This document shows positions 42,697-50,355 of a stretch of 64,000 nt of DNA, piece by piece. The notes under the pieces are model-generated. The model was not told the DNA's origin. It worked only from the letters and a program-made list of their open reading frames with translations, and searched no databases. The DNA is taken from positions 1 through 64,000 of the forward strand of contig CABVRX010000007.1 in assembly GCA_902500825.1 (NCBI GenBank). The letters are read 5' to 3'. Source of the DNA: an uncultured Nitrospira sp. Lineage in GTDB: Bacteria; Nitrospirota; Nitrospiria; Nitrospirales; Nitrospiraceae. How positions within the stretch are numbered: the first letter of the stretch is position 1; each line of letters begins with the position of its first letter. The position numbers and the translations under genes are program-made.

Positions 42697-43389
42697 TCAT
42701 CCCAGAGTAGTTTCGATCGCCATTTTCACTCGTGCGTGAGCCCGGTGTAACCGCACATAGAGGTTGGTTTCGGTAACATTCATCCTCTTGCAGACTTCCT
42801 TGGTTTCCATTCCATCCGCATCACGAAGAATCAGGACTTCTTTGAGAGTGAGTGACGAGGCATCCATCGCGCGGCGCATACAGTCTACGGCTTCTTTTGA
42901 CAGCAAGAGTTTCTCCGGTGTGCGATCGTCGGAGAGAAGCCTGGAGAATGACCAGTGCCCAGCGCAATTCCCGTGCGATTGGAAGTGAACTGAGTCGAGT
43001 ACATCACCATGGTTATCACCATCGACCTCGAAGTCTGAGAAGGGCGTATAACGTTTTTCACACACGCCGCGATCCTTGGCTTTGTGGATCAGAATGCCGC
43101 AGATCCAGGCAAGAAGGGATGAGCGACCTCCAAGGCGATCTATACTTGTGAATACCGTTATCCAGGCCTCCTGTACGATTTCTTCTGCTACGTCCCAACT
43201 GGCGACATATCGCATGGCTATTCGGATCAGCAGGTCATGCTGTTGGGTCACAAGCTCATCGAAGGCTTGTTCCTCGCGGAGCCTTAGCCTCATGAGCAGC
43301 ACATCCTTGGCTGCTCGGACGCAGGCCGGCGTGCCTACTGCGGACCTCCTGTGGGTCGAGACAACATGATCGCTGACCTCGGTACGCAT
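42697..43389 (-). CDS. ECF-type RNA polymerase sigma factor
   Basis: 230 residues from the ATG at 43389, after GGAGGTGAG. Sigma region 2 spans about residues 40-105 (AFDELVTQQHDLLIRIAMRY, then DVAEEIVQEAWITVF). Sigma region 4 is LTLKEVLILRDADGMETKEV followed by NVTETNLYVRLHRAHARV (about 178-222). The two are separated by a longer than usual linker rich in Asp, His and Ser. No anti-sigma gene lies beside it, although a histidine kinase and response regulator are upstream on the same strand. Probably directs the downstream propeller gene. Confidence 0.87.
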   Translation of the reverse strand: MRTEVSDHVVSTHRRSAVGTPACVRAAKDVLLMRLRLREEQAFDELVTQQHDLLIRIAMRYVASWDVAEEIVQEAWITVFTSIDRLGGRSSLLAWICGILIHKAKDRGVCEKRYTPFSDFEVDGDNHGDVLDSVHFQSHGNCAGHWSFSRLLSDDRTPEKLLLSKEAVDCMRRAMDASSLTLKEVLILRDADGMETKEVCKRMNVTETNLYVRLHRAHARVKMAIETTLG

Positions 43390-43643
43390 CACTCACCTCC
43401 GATCTGCAGTGCGTGCCTTCCCAAGCTGAGCGTATCTGTCATGACTCATGAACAATTATTGCGATCGTTGATCACGAAAGGGTCACGAACGTATGGCCTT
43501 TCGGGCAGATCGAGAGAAAATCGGGGGACGGGGAATCGTGGCGATCCCATGATCCCAAACGTGCTCCATCCTCAAGGCTGGAAACAGGCCGTCACGATCT
43601 GAATCTTTTTGAGGTCCTATGCCTTGGCTGAAGAATCGGAAGG

Positions 43644-45134
43644 TTAAACCGTACCGAGATGAAACGTGAAGGTTGTTCCACCATCCAGGACACTGTGAGC
43701 CTCAATCGAACTTCCGTGAAGCTCCAGGATCCGTTTGGAGATAGCCAGTCCTAGCCCTGCCCCAGTCGCTCTCCCTTGCTCGCTGTTGCCAACTTGATAG
43801 TAGCGATCAAAGATGTATGGGAGGTCCTCTGGTGGAATCCCACAACCAGTATCCGTCACCTGCATCACCATCTTCCCATTCCCAAGGCTTAAGGCCACAA
43901 TCACAACGCCCCCCTCCGGAGTATGTTGGATGGCATTGACGATGAGGTTTTCAAGAACTCGTTCGATGAGCCCGATGTCAGCAGGCACAAATGGAAGATC
44001 CTCCCGTATATCCGTCTGAAGATTCACCCGCTTCTTCTCTGCAACAAGCTTGAGCTTTTGGACGACATCTTGGACAAGCTCGCTGAGGGAGAACGGTTCG
44101 ACATGCGGCGTCATTTCCTGAGAATTCAATTTGGCTAGTTCAAACAGCTCAGTAATTAACTTGCTTAATCGCTCGATATGCTTCATGGCAATTCCGAGGT
44201 AGTTTCGCTGCTCCTGTGGCGACAGCGTGCCTTCCTTCAGCAGCAGGGTCTCCAGATACCCCTGGAGCGATGTCAGAGGCGTGCGAAGGTCGTGAGAGAC
44301 ATTGGCGACCAGTTCGCGCCGTAACTGATCGATCTGATTGAGTTGCGTGAGCTGTGAATGAATGTGATCGACCATTTGGGTAAAGATCGCCTCCAATTCG
44401 TCAATTTCATCCCGTGGCTGAGCGCGCACTGATTGCAGATGAGATTGGTATGCCACCACTGATTGTTTGGAGAAGTTGCTCCGTTTGAAGTTCTCCATCA
44501 TCACCGCAAGCGCTCTGAGCCGGTGAGTCAAGAGCCTGAGAGTGAAGAGACCGGTCACAAGGGCAAACAACACCGTCGCCAGCACCGCCCACATGCTCAC
44601 ACGGAGGATGTAACTCCCTTCCAGCATCTGCGCTACGGAGTCAAACTCCTCTCCGCCCAGAATTACGTACAGATAGCCTTGGATCGAACCGCTCAGAGAT
44701 TCGATGGGAAACGCTGAAAATATCTTTTGGCGAGTGCTATCGCGTGGGTCGTCACCCAGAATTGGGAGATCTTCAGCTCCCGATAAGAACCGCTTGAGTG
44801 GGTCGAGAGCGATGCCGCGTCGTTTCACTTTTGACGGAGAGGCCGAAAAGGTCAGGATCGTTCCCTGAGCATCGAGCAGATAGACTTCGATACTGGGATT
44901 GATCACCATGAGCATGTGAAAAACCTCCTTGAGCGCCTCCTCATTCACCAGTCCTTCCTGCATCAGGAGTTTTTCAGACACGATGCGTTCGGCCAACGTC
45001 TGGTTGAGCTTTTGGTTCACCTCTTGGAAATGCAGCCGGGTCGTATACAGAGTCAATACAATGGCCCCAGTGCCTATGAGACAAAATAGCCCGAGGAGGA
45101 CAGTCGCCAGCTTGCCATAGAGGGTCGTGAACAT
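43644..45134 (-). CDS. Sensor histidine kinase
   Basis: 496 residues from the ATG at 45134. Transmembrane helices near the N-terminus and at about 175-200 flank a periplasmic sensor segment; a HAMP-like linker follows. HDLRTPLTSLQGYLETLLLK is the phosphoacceptor H-box, NLIVNAIQHTPEGG the N-box, TDTGCGIPPEDLPYIFDRYY the G1/F region and GAGLGLAISKRILELHG the G2. It autophosphorylates and passes the phosphate to the response regulator encoded 20 bases upstream. The signal sensed is unknown. Confidence 0.92.
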   Translation of the reverse strand: MFTTLYGKLATVLLGLFCLIGTGAIVLTLYTTRLHFQEVNQKLNQTLAERIVSEKLLMQEGLVNEEALKEVFHMLMVINPSIEVYLLDAQGTILTFSASPSKVKRRGIALDPLKRFLSGAEDLPILGDDPRDSTRQKIFSAFPIESLSGSIQGYLYVILGGEEFDSVAQMLEGSYILRVSMWAVLATVLFALVTGLFTLRLLTHRLRALAVMMENFKRSNFSKQSVVAYQSHLQSVRAQPRDEIDELEAIFTQMVDHIHSQLTQLNQIDQLRRELVANVSHDLRTPLTSLQGYLETLLLKEGTLSPQEQRNYLGIAMKHIERLSKLITELFELAKLNSQEMTPHVEPFSLSELVQDVVQKLKLVAEKKRVNLQTDIREDLPFVPADIGLIERVLENLIVNAIQHTPEGGVVIVALSLGNGKMVMQVTDTGCGIPPEDLPYIFDRYYQVGNSEQGRATGAGLGLAISKRILELHGSSIEAHSVLDGGTTFTFHLGTV

Positions 45135-45153
45135 TGGACTACTCGTGTGCGTG

Positions 45154-45885
45154 TTATTCGGAAAAACTATAGCCAATCCCCCAGACCGTCAAAATGTACC
45201 GAGGGCGGCTGGTATCATGCTCGATTTTGGCTCTGAGTCGATTGATGTGGGAGTTGACGGTATGTTCATAACCGGCGTGTGCGTATCCCCACACCAAATC
45301 GAGCAGTTGAGAGCGGGTATACACCCGGCCTGGGTGCTGGGCAAACTGAAGCAGGAGATCAAACTCTTTCGCGGTCAAGTCTATCGCGTTGTCACACAAG
45401 GTGACCTTGCGCTTCTCGGCATCAATCACGAGATCGCCCCTCTGAATCAGGTGTTGCTTGTCGGGCGTTCGTTGCGCGTCAAGCGCCTCCATGCGACGGA
45501 ACAACGCTTTCACCCGAGCAAAGAGTTCACGAATGCTGAACGGCTTGGTCAGATAATCGTCTGCACCGACCTCGAGACCAAGGACGCGATCCAGTTCTGT
45601 CGATTTAGCCGTCAGCATCAGAATGGGCGTGTAGTTTGGTTTGGTGCGTACGTTTCTGCACACCTCCAATCCATCCATTCCTGGCAGCATCAGATCGAGA
45701 ACGATTAAATCGTAGGGGTGAGACAGTGCTTGTTTGAGGCCTGTCGTGCCATCCTGGGCCACATGGACGTTATACCCTCCATCATGAAGATGGAGCTCCA
45801 GGAGACGCGCAATGTCCCTGTCATCTTCAATTACTAGGATATTTCGAGGCTTTCCGATTTGCCGATGCTGCGCATCGTTGACCAT
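45154..45885 (-). CDS. OmpR/PhoB-family response regulator
   Basis: 243 residues. Receiver domain with ILVIEDD (16-22) and the phospho-acceptor D64 in LIVLDLMLPGMDG; the conserved Lys is in YLTKPF. The C-terminal winged-helix ends with YTRSQLLDLVWGYAHAGYEH, then TVNSHINRLRAKIE and the ILTVWGIGYSF signature. Activates or represses promoters when phosphorylated by the kinase encoded next to it; the pair is a standard two-component operon. Confidence 0.93.
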   Translation of the reverse strand: MVNDAQHRQIGKPRNILVIEDDRDIARLLELHLHDGGYNVHVAQDGTTGLKQALSHPYDLIVLDLMLPGMDGLEVCRNVRTKPNYTPILMLTAKSTELDRVLGLEVGADDYLTKPFSIRELFARVKALFRRMEALDAQRTPDKQHLIQRGDLVIDAEKRKVTLCDNAIDLTAKEFDLLLQFAQHPGRVYTRSQLLDLVWGYAHAGYEHTVNSHINRLRAKIEHDTSRPRYILTVWGIGYSFSE

Positions 45886-46004
45886 GATCGACAGGATAAC
45901 AAGCGATTGTCACAAAAGCATCACGGACGAATGGGGGGAAGAATCGCAAAATGGATCAGGCGTTTAGCTATCTGCTGGAATGGAAGGATTAGGATAGGGG
46001 CAAC

Positions 46005-46787
46005 TTATTGGGCTGCTTTGGGGGCTACTTTTTCAAAAGTGATGTCCCCATAGTAGGCGATGGCGCGCTCTTTGGTGTTATCGGTATCGCTCATGATCGC
46101 CACGCCGTTGATCAAGGGGGGCTCCTCGCCGAAGGCCTTCTTATAGTCTTCATAGATATTGCGGGATTCGTCGATCCACATGCCGAGGTTTTGCGGTCCG
46201 CTTTCGACCACCACCATTTTGACGAAATCCGTATAAGCATTGTCGATGATCGCGCCGACCGGCGCCTTCCTCTCCCAGACATAATTGATAGCGCCGATGG
46301 GAATGTCCCCGAACAACACCTGACCTGCCTTATACTTGAGTTTTTTCCCCACACTCACCTTGTCCGGATCGTATTCGAACGTGATGTAGAGTCGAGCCGG
46401 ATAATCGTCGCCGTCTTTTCGCGTGGCATCGCTGGTCATAAGCAGGTTTTCGACTTTCCATTGCCACCGCACGACAGGGTATTCTTTAGGGTTGATCTGG
46501 ACCGCTTTGGTCAGCCCCGAAGCCGAAGCCTCGCTCACCGCTTTGACAACCATCCTGCCGCCATCCTTGATGACTTCGTACTGTGTCTGTTTCTGAATCT
46601 TCGTGAAGGTGAGCGGCTTCCATCCATCGGGCAGTGCCGCTCCTTCCGAGGTAGCTGAAAACTTGCCGATCTCTAACACGGAGGTATTTTGAGCCCATGC
46701 GGGGCCACATGCGCTAGAGAACAGGAGCATCGTCGAGATGAGAACAACGCCAGACATTGCACATCTCATCGTCAGCGTCTCATCCAT
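46005..46787 (-). CDS. DUF3047-family periplasmic protein
   Basis: 260 residues with a signal peptide (GVVLISTMLLFSSACGPAWAQ); a Cys is present, but the AQNT after it looks like signal-peptidase I cleavage. The domain PVVRWQWKVENLLMTSDATR, then YPARLYITFEYDPDK and KMVVVESGPQNLGMWIDESR, is DUF3047, an all-beta family of unknown role. The start overlaps the upstream flavoprotein gene by 16 bases, so it is coupled to it. Confidence 0.83.
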   Translation of the reverse strand: MDETLTMRCAMSGVVLISTMLLFSSACGPAWAQNTSVLEIGKFSATSEGAALPDGWKPLTFTKIQKQTQYEVIKDGGRMVVKAVSEASASGLTKAVQINPKEYPVVRWQWKVENLLMTSDATRKDGDDYPARLYITFEYDPDKVSVGKKLKYKAGQVLFGDIPIGAINYVWERKAPVGAIIDNAYTDFVKMVVVESGPQNLGMWIDESRNIYEDYKKAFGEEPPLINGVAIMSDTDNTKERAIAYYGDITFEKVAPKAAQ

Positions 46788-48325
46788 TCGAACAGCTTTG
46801 TTAAAAGTGTTTTTGTTCTCTGTGAAAAGTGCGCTTTTCTCCAGAGATTGACCACCTTTTTGCTCACCTCGGCCTGGGTGGGATAGGGATGAATCGTCCC
46901 GGCAATCGTTTTGGCCCCTGCTCCTGCTTTCATCGCGACCGAAAATTCGCTGATCATCTCACCGGCGTGGGCAGCCACAATCGTTGCGCCAAGGATCTTG
47001 TCCGTCCCCTTTTTAATATGAACCCGCGCGAACCCCTCGTCCTCTCCATCTAGGATTGCCCGATCAACCTCATCCAATTTATGTGTATGGGTTTCAATCT
47101 CGATCCCCTTTGCTTTTGCATCCTTTTCGTACATGCCGACATGGGCAATCTCCGGTTCGGTGAACGTACACCAGGGCATGTTCACCGACTCGATGCTGGC
47201 GTACCCCAAGCCCAGTGGGTGAGGAAACAGCGCGTTTTGGATGACGATTTGCGCCATGGCATCAGCGGCATGTGTGAACTTGTAGCGTGAGCAGACATCA
47301 CCGGCGGCGAAAATTTTGGGGTTGGTCGATTGTAATCTGGCATCCACCCTGATTCCGTTCTTATCGTACGAGACTCCCGCGGTTTCCAAGCCGATCCGCT
47401 CGACGTTCGGAATCCGTCCGACCGCGACGAGAATCTCGTCGACGATGACATCGTAATGTTGGCCATGTGAATCGACTGTCAGCCGTTTACCACCATCGAG
47501 TTTTTCCACCTTCAGGTATTTCCCGCAGCAGCGCAGCTTCACGCCATCGCGAAGCATCTGTTGTTCGACGATACCCGCTGCATCTCGATCCTCGTTCGGC
47601 AGGATGCCATGCGCCGCTTCGATCAGATAGACTTGGCTCCCGAAGCGGGCGAAGGACTGCGCGAGTTCGCACCCAATAGGCCCGGCCCCGATAACGCCGA
47701 GACGTTGCGGCAACTCAGTCAGCGAAAAAATGGTTTCGTTCGTCAGATAACCGGCTTCCGGAAGGCCTGGCGTCTCAGGCACTGCCGCTCTCGCTCCCGT
47801 ACAGACAACAGCTTTTGCGAAAGTCAGGAGGCGATTACCGGCTGGACCTTCCACTTGGACCGTATCAAAACCGAGAAACCGTCCGCTGCCGATATAGACG
47901 TCTACGCCGAGTTTCGTATATCGCTGGGCGGAGTCATTCCGGCTGATGCGGGCCCGCAGTTTCCTCATGCGCGCCATCACCGCACCGAAGTCATACTTCA
48001 CACCGGCCGGAATATGAAGGCCAAACTCCGTGGCCTTCCGCAAGTCTGCCCAGGCTCTGGCGGCTCGGATCATTCCTTTCGAGGGCACACATCCGACATT
48101 AAGACAGTCGCCACCCATCAGATGTTTCTCGATCAATGCGACCTTCGCCCCAAGACTTGCGGCGATGACAGCCGTGATCAACCCGGCAGTCCCCGCTCCG
48201 ATTACGACGATGTTATAGCGACCGGTCGGCTTGGGGTTGACCCAATCGGCGGGATGCACATTGGCGACGAGCTCTTGGTTGTAGTCGTCGTTCGGAAGCA
48301 TCAGAGGTTGGTCATGCTCGCTCAT
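46772..48325 (-). CDS. Flavoprotein disulfide reductase (mercuric reductase/Lpd-like)
   Basis: 517 residues from the ATG at 48325. Pyridine nucleotide-disulfide oxidoreductase class I: FAD-binding GAGTAG (43-48), redox disulfide C74-LNVG-C79, NAD(P) motif VIGAGPIGCELAQ, and the C-terminal GTIHPYPTQAE with the conserved His. It lacks the N-terminal metal-binding domain and the C-terminal Cys pair of true MerA, so I do not call it mercuric reductase. It follows a TVP38-type gene, a common pairing in bacteria. Confidence 0.88.
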   Translation of the reverse strand: MSEHDQPLMLPNDDYNQELVANVHPADWVNPKPTGRYNIVVIGAGTAGLITAVIAASLGAKVALIEKHLMGGDCLNVGCVPSKGMIRAARAWADLRKATEFGLHIPAGVKYDFGAVMARMRKLRARISRNDSAQRYTKLGVDVYIGSGRFLGFDTVQVEGPAGNRLLTFAKAVVCTGARAAVPETPGLPEAGYLTNETIFSLTELPQRLGVIGAGPIGCELAQSFARFGSQVYLIEAAHGILPNEDRDAAGIVEQQMLRDGVKLRCCGKYLKVEKLDGGKRLTVDSHGQHYDVIVDEILVAVGRIPNVERIGLETAGVSYDKNGIRVDARLQSTNPKIFAAGDVCSRYKFTHAADAMAQIVIQNALFPHPLGLGYASIESVNMPWCTFTEPEIAHVGMYEKDAKAKGIEIETHTHKLDEVDRAILDGEDEGFARVHIKKGTDKILGATIVAAHAGEMISEFSVAMKAGAGAKTIAGTIHPYPTQAEVSKKVVNLWRKAHFSQRTKTLLTKLFEWMRR

Positions 48326-48384
48326 TCCGATGACTCTTGAGAGGGATTGCGTAGTTATAGCCTGACATCCTTTGGTCGGTATCG

Positions 48385-48906
48385 TCAATCGATGCAAGAA
48401 GCATCACACCGGTTTCGCTGCAACCCGCTTAAGGTCAGCAAGTAGCTGAATGCATTCTTGGCAAATCCTTCTTGAAATGGTCCCAACCACTTCCCGACCT
48501 TCTGCTCGACCGTATCCCTCAACAAATATCGTGCGGTCAAAAATGCGAGCGTAGCTCCGGTCGCCGCTCCGACATTCACAAACAGCGTTGCCGACACAGC
48601 ACCGAACAAGAACCCTCCGGCCAATGTCAGGATGACGGCCCCTGGTAGGGACAACCCGGTCACAACCGCATAGGTCAGGATGAAGATCCCCACGGCTCCG
48701 GCAAAGTTGGCATCTGTGCATGCCAACAAGCGGTCCCGATTTTCTTTCAGCGCGGTTAACGAGAGGAAACGTCCAAGATCGAAATACAAGAAGACCCCGA
48801 CAGCTAAGGCACTACCGACTGCAATAGAGACTTTTCCTACATTCAAACCGCTGGACTCCCTCTGATTCGAAACCGAGGTCATCATAGTGACGTCGTGGCG
48901 TATCAT
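48385..48906 (-). CDS. TVP38/TMEM64-family membrane protein, truncated
   Basis: 173 residues from the ATG at 48906 (AAGAGGAG upstream). Hydrophobic helices, then the family core: SLPGAVILTLAGGFLFGAVS, and GFAKNAFSYLLTL, which normally continues with RLIPLFPF and two more helices. Here it breaks off into SGLQRNRCDASCID and a stop, so about 50-70 residues including the last SNARE-assoc helices are missing. A deletion joining it to the flavoprotein promoter region explains this. Probably non-functional; family members are DedA-like membrane proteins. Confidence 0.75.
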   Translation of the reverse strand: MIRHDVTMMTSVSNQRESSGLNVGKVSIAVGSALAVGVFLYFDLGRFLSLTALKENRDRLLACTDANFAGAVGIFILTYAVVTGLSLPGAVILTLAGGFLFGAVSATLFVNVGAATGATLAFLTARYLLRDTVEQKVGKWLGPFQEGFAKNAFSYLLTLSGLQRNRCDASCID

Positions 48907-49138
48907 GGTGGCTCCTCTTAGTTCTGTCAATGAGATAAGCTGCTTGTCATCTGTCCGACTAGGGCAGGGAGCCTTACATGGCCGAACGGCAGGTGACAGG
49001 CACGTAAGATACCTATCGATCTTCTGCTCAAGGAAATGTTCGATCGACCAAATTCTGATGCACGATCAACTGCCGGGGAGTAGGTTGCCAGATCGGCTTC
49101 AATTCCCGTACTCTGTGTAAAGGAAGAACGGAGGCGGA

Positions 49139-49783
49139 ATGGATGACTCGAGCAAACTGACAAGGACCAAAGAACAATGGGCCAAGGCTCGGCGAGGAGG
49201 AGAGGAACGAGAAGTCTTTTATGAAGGCGATGATCGCCTGCCTCCCGGCCAACATCTCGTCGACAATTTCCCCGTGCTTGACTTAGGCGTCAAGCCGGAG
49301 ATTCCATTACGTGAATGGAGGATCAGCATCGGCGGATTTGTCGCCGGCCCGCTTGTCTTGACATGGGATCAATTCATGGCACAACCCCAATTCAAAGACC
49401 GGTCGGACTTCCATTGCGTCACCTCCTGGAGCCGCTACGACAATGATTGGGAAGGCGTAAGCTTCAAGCACCTTCTTTCCGTCGTGAAACCGCTATCGCT
49501 TGCCAGGTTTGTCTTATTCAAATCCTACGACGACTACACAACGAACCTCCCGCTTGAGGCCTGTGACGATGACGATGTGCTGTTGGCCCATAGCTGGAAC
49601 GGCAAACCCCTCTCCCGAGACCATGGTGGGCCGGTGCGTGTGATCATCCCGAAACGTTACGCCTGGAAAGGTGCGAAATGGGTGAAAGACATTACGTTCT
49701 CGGATAAAGATGAGAAGGGGTTTTGGGAAGTCCGCGGATACTCCAACACCGCGCTGCCGTGGAAGAACGATCGTTATGGATAG
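49139..49783 (+). CDS. Molybdopterin-dependent oxidoreductase, YedY/sulfite-oxidase-like
   Basis: 214 residues, ATG at 49139 after GGAGG. Sulfite-oxidase fold core only: the cofactor-binding Cys C93 in DFHCVTSWSRYDNDW, then DHGGPVRVIIPKRYAWKGAK and the conserved DITFSDKDEKGFWEVRGY end. Length and sequence match the cytosolic YedY-like branch without Tat signal or haem domain; such proteins reduce sulfoxides or N-oxides. A true Tat signal or partner YedZ is not encoded here. Convergent with the YdbL-like gene. Confidence 0.88.
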   Translation: MDDSSKLTRTKEQWAKARRGGEEREVFYEGDDRLPPGQHLVDNFPVLDLGVKPEIPLREWRISIGGFVAGPLVLTWDQFMAQPQFKDRSDFHCVTSWSRYDNDWEGVSFKHLLSVVKPLSLARFVLFKSYDDYTTNLPLEACDDDDVLLAHSWNGKPLSRDHGGPVRVIIPKRYAWKGAKWVKDITFSDKDEKGFWEVRGYSNTALPWKNDRYG

Positions 49784-49786
49784 CAG

Positions 49787-50122
49787 TCATTTCTTCATCC
49801 ACCCACCCGGCCCTTCGATCAAGTTTCCCGACTTGGTATTCTGAATGGCTTTTTCTCCGGCGAGCGTTTCAACGGCTTGGACGCTGGTGCGGTTCCGCTT
49901 CGCGATATCTTCATAGGCCTGCCGCCGCTTCTGATTGACATCATCGATCAACATTTGGGCTTCGGTGTTGGATGGGGTGACCGCCCCCAGATAGCCGTTG
50001 TTCTTCTCCCCGACCAACCCCTTGGCTTTCGCATCATCCAATGACAGTGCAAAAACAAAAGGAACGACCGATGTCCATAAAATTGCCGCACACGTCGCGA
50101 TTGTCAGCCGTACGATGAACAT
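49787..50122 (-). CDS. ydbL: YdbL-like protein (DUF1318)
   Basis: 111 residues: a signal peptide then DUF1318 (LSLDDAKAKGLVGEKNNGYL, then TPSNTEAQMLIDDVNQKRRQ and YEDIAKRNRTSVQAVE). In E. coli the YdbH-YnbE-YdbL trio forms an intermembrane lipid-transport bridge in which YdbL is a periplasmic partner. Third gene of that operon here, in the same order, 15 bases after the YnbE-like gene. Confidence 0.85.
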   Translation of the reverse strand: MFIVRLTIATCAAILWTSVVPFVFALSLDDAKAKGLVGEKNNGYLGAVTPSNTEAQMLIDDVNQKRRQAYEDIAKRNRTSVQAVETLAGEKAIQNTKSGNLIEGPGGWMKK

Positions 50123-50137
50123 GATCCCCTCCAGTAA

Positions 50138-50347
50138 CTAGAATAGTCCGCTGTCGTTCGACAGGACCTGATCCAAGTCTTTGTCGACTTTTACCCGAAT
50201 CTCATGATCAATCTTCACATTGAGATTGATGGTAATCGGCTTCTCCGACGCAGCCACCTCCACTCGTGGAGTACAGGCACCGACGGTCAGAAGCAGCGCT
50301 ACCCACGCCGACATGCCCACGCCTATCCATATGGTTTCGCTCCGCAT
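50138..50347 (-). CDS. ynbE: YnbE-like lipoprotein
   Basis: 69 residues from the ATG at 50347, with GAGGAG just upstream; an upstream ATG at 50359 overlaps the YdbH stop (ATGA). Signal peptide with lipobox VGAC, then ITINLNVKIDHEIRVKVDKD, the short conserved part of YnbE. In E. coli the protein is an outer-membrane lipoprotein that stacks as beta strands on YdbH. Second gene of the trio. Confidence 0.83.
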   Translation of the reverse strand: MRSETIWIGVGMSAWVALLLTVGACTPRVEVAASEKPITINLNVKIDHEIRVKVDKDLDQVLSNDSGLF

Positions 50348-50355
50348 GGTGCTCC

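Noticed and set aside
46008-46658. 216-residue plus-strand ORF
   Set aside because: Shadow of the DUF3047 gene.
46772-48325. Mercuric reductase label
   Set aside because: The N-terminal metal-binding domain and C-terminal Cys pair of MerA are absent.
47561-48340. 259-residue plus-strand ORF
   Set aside because: Shadow of the flavoprotein gene, whose FAD and disulfide motifs are clear.
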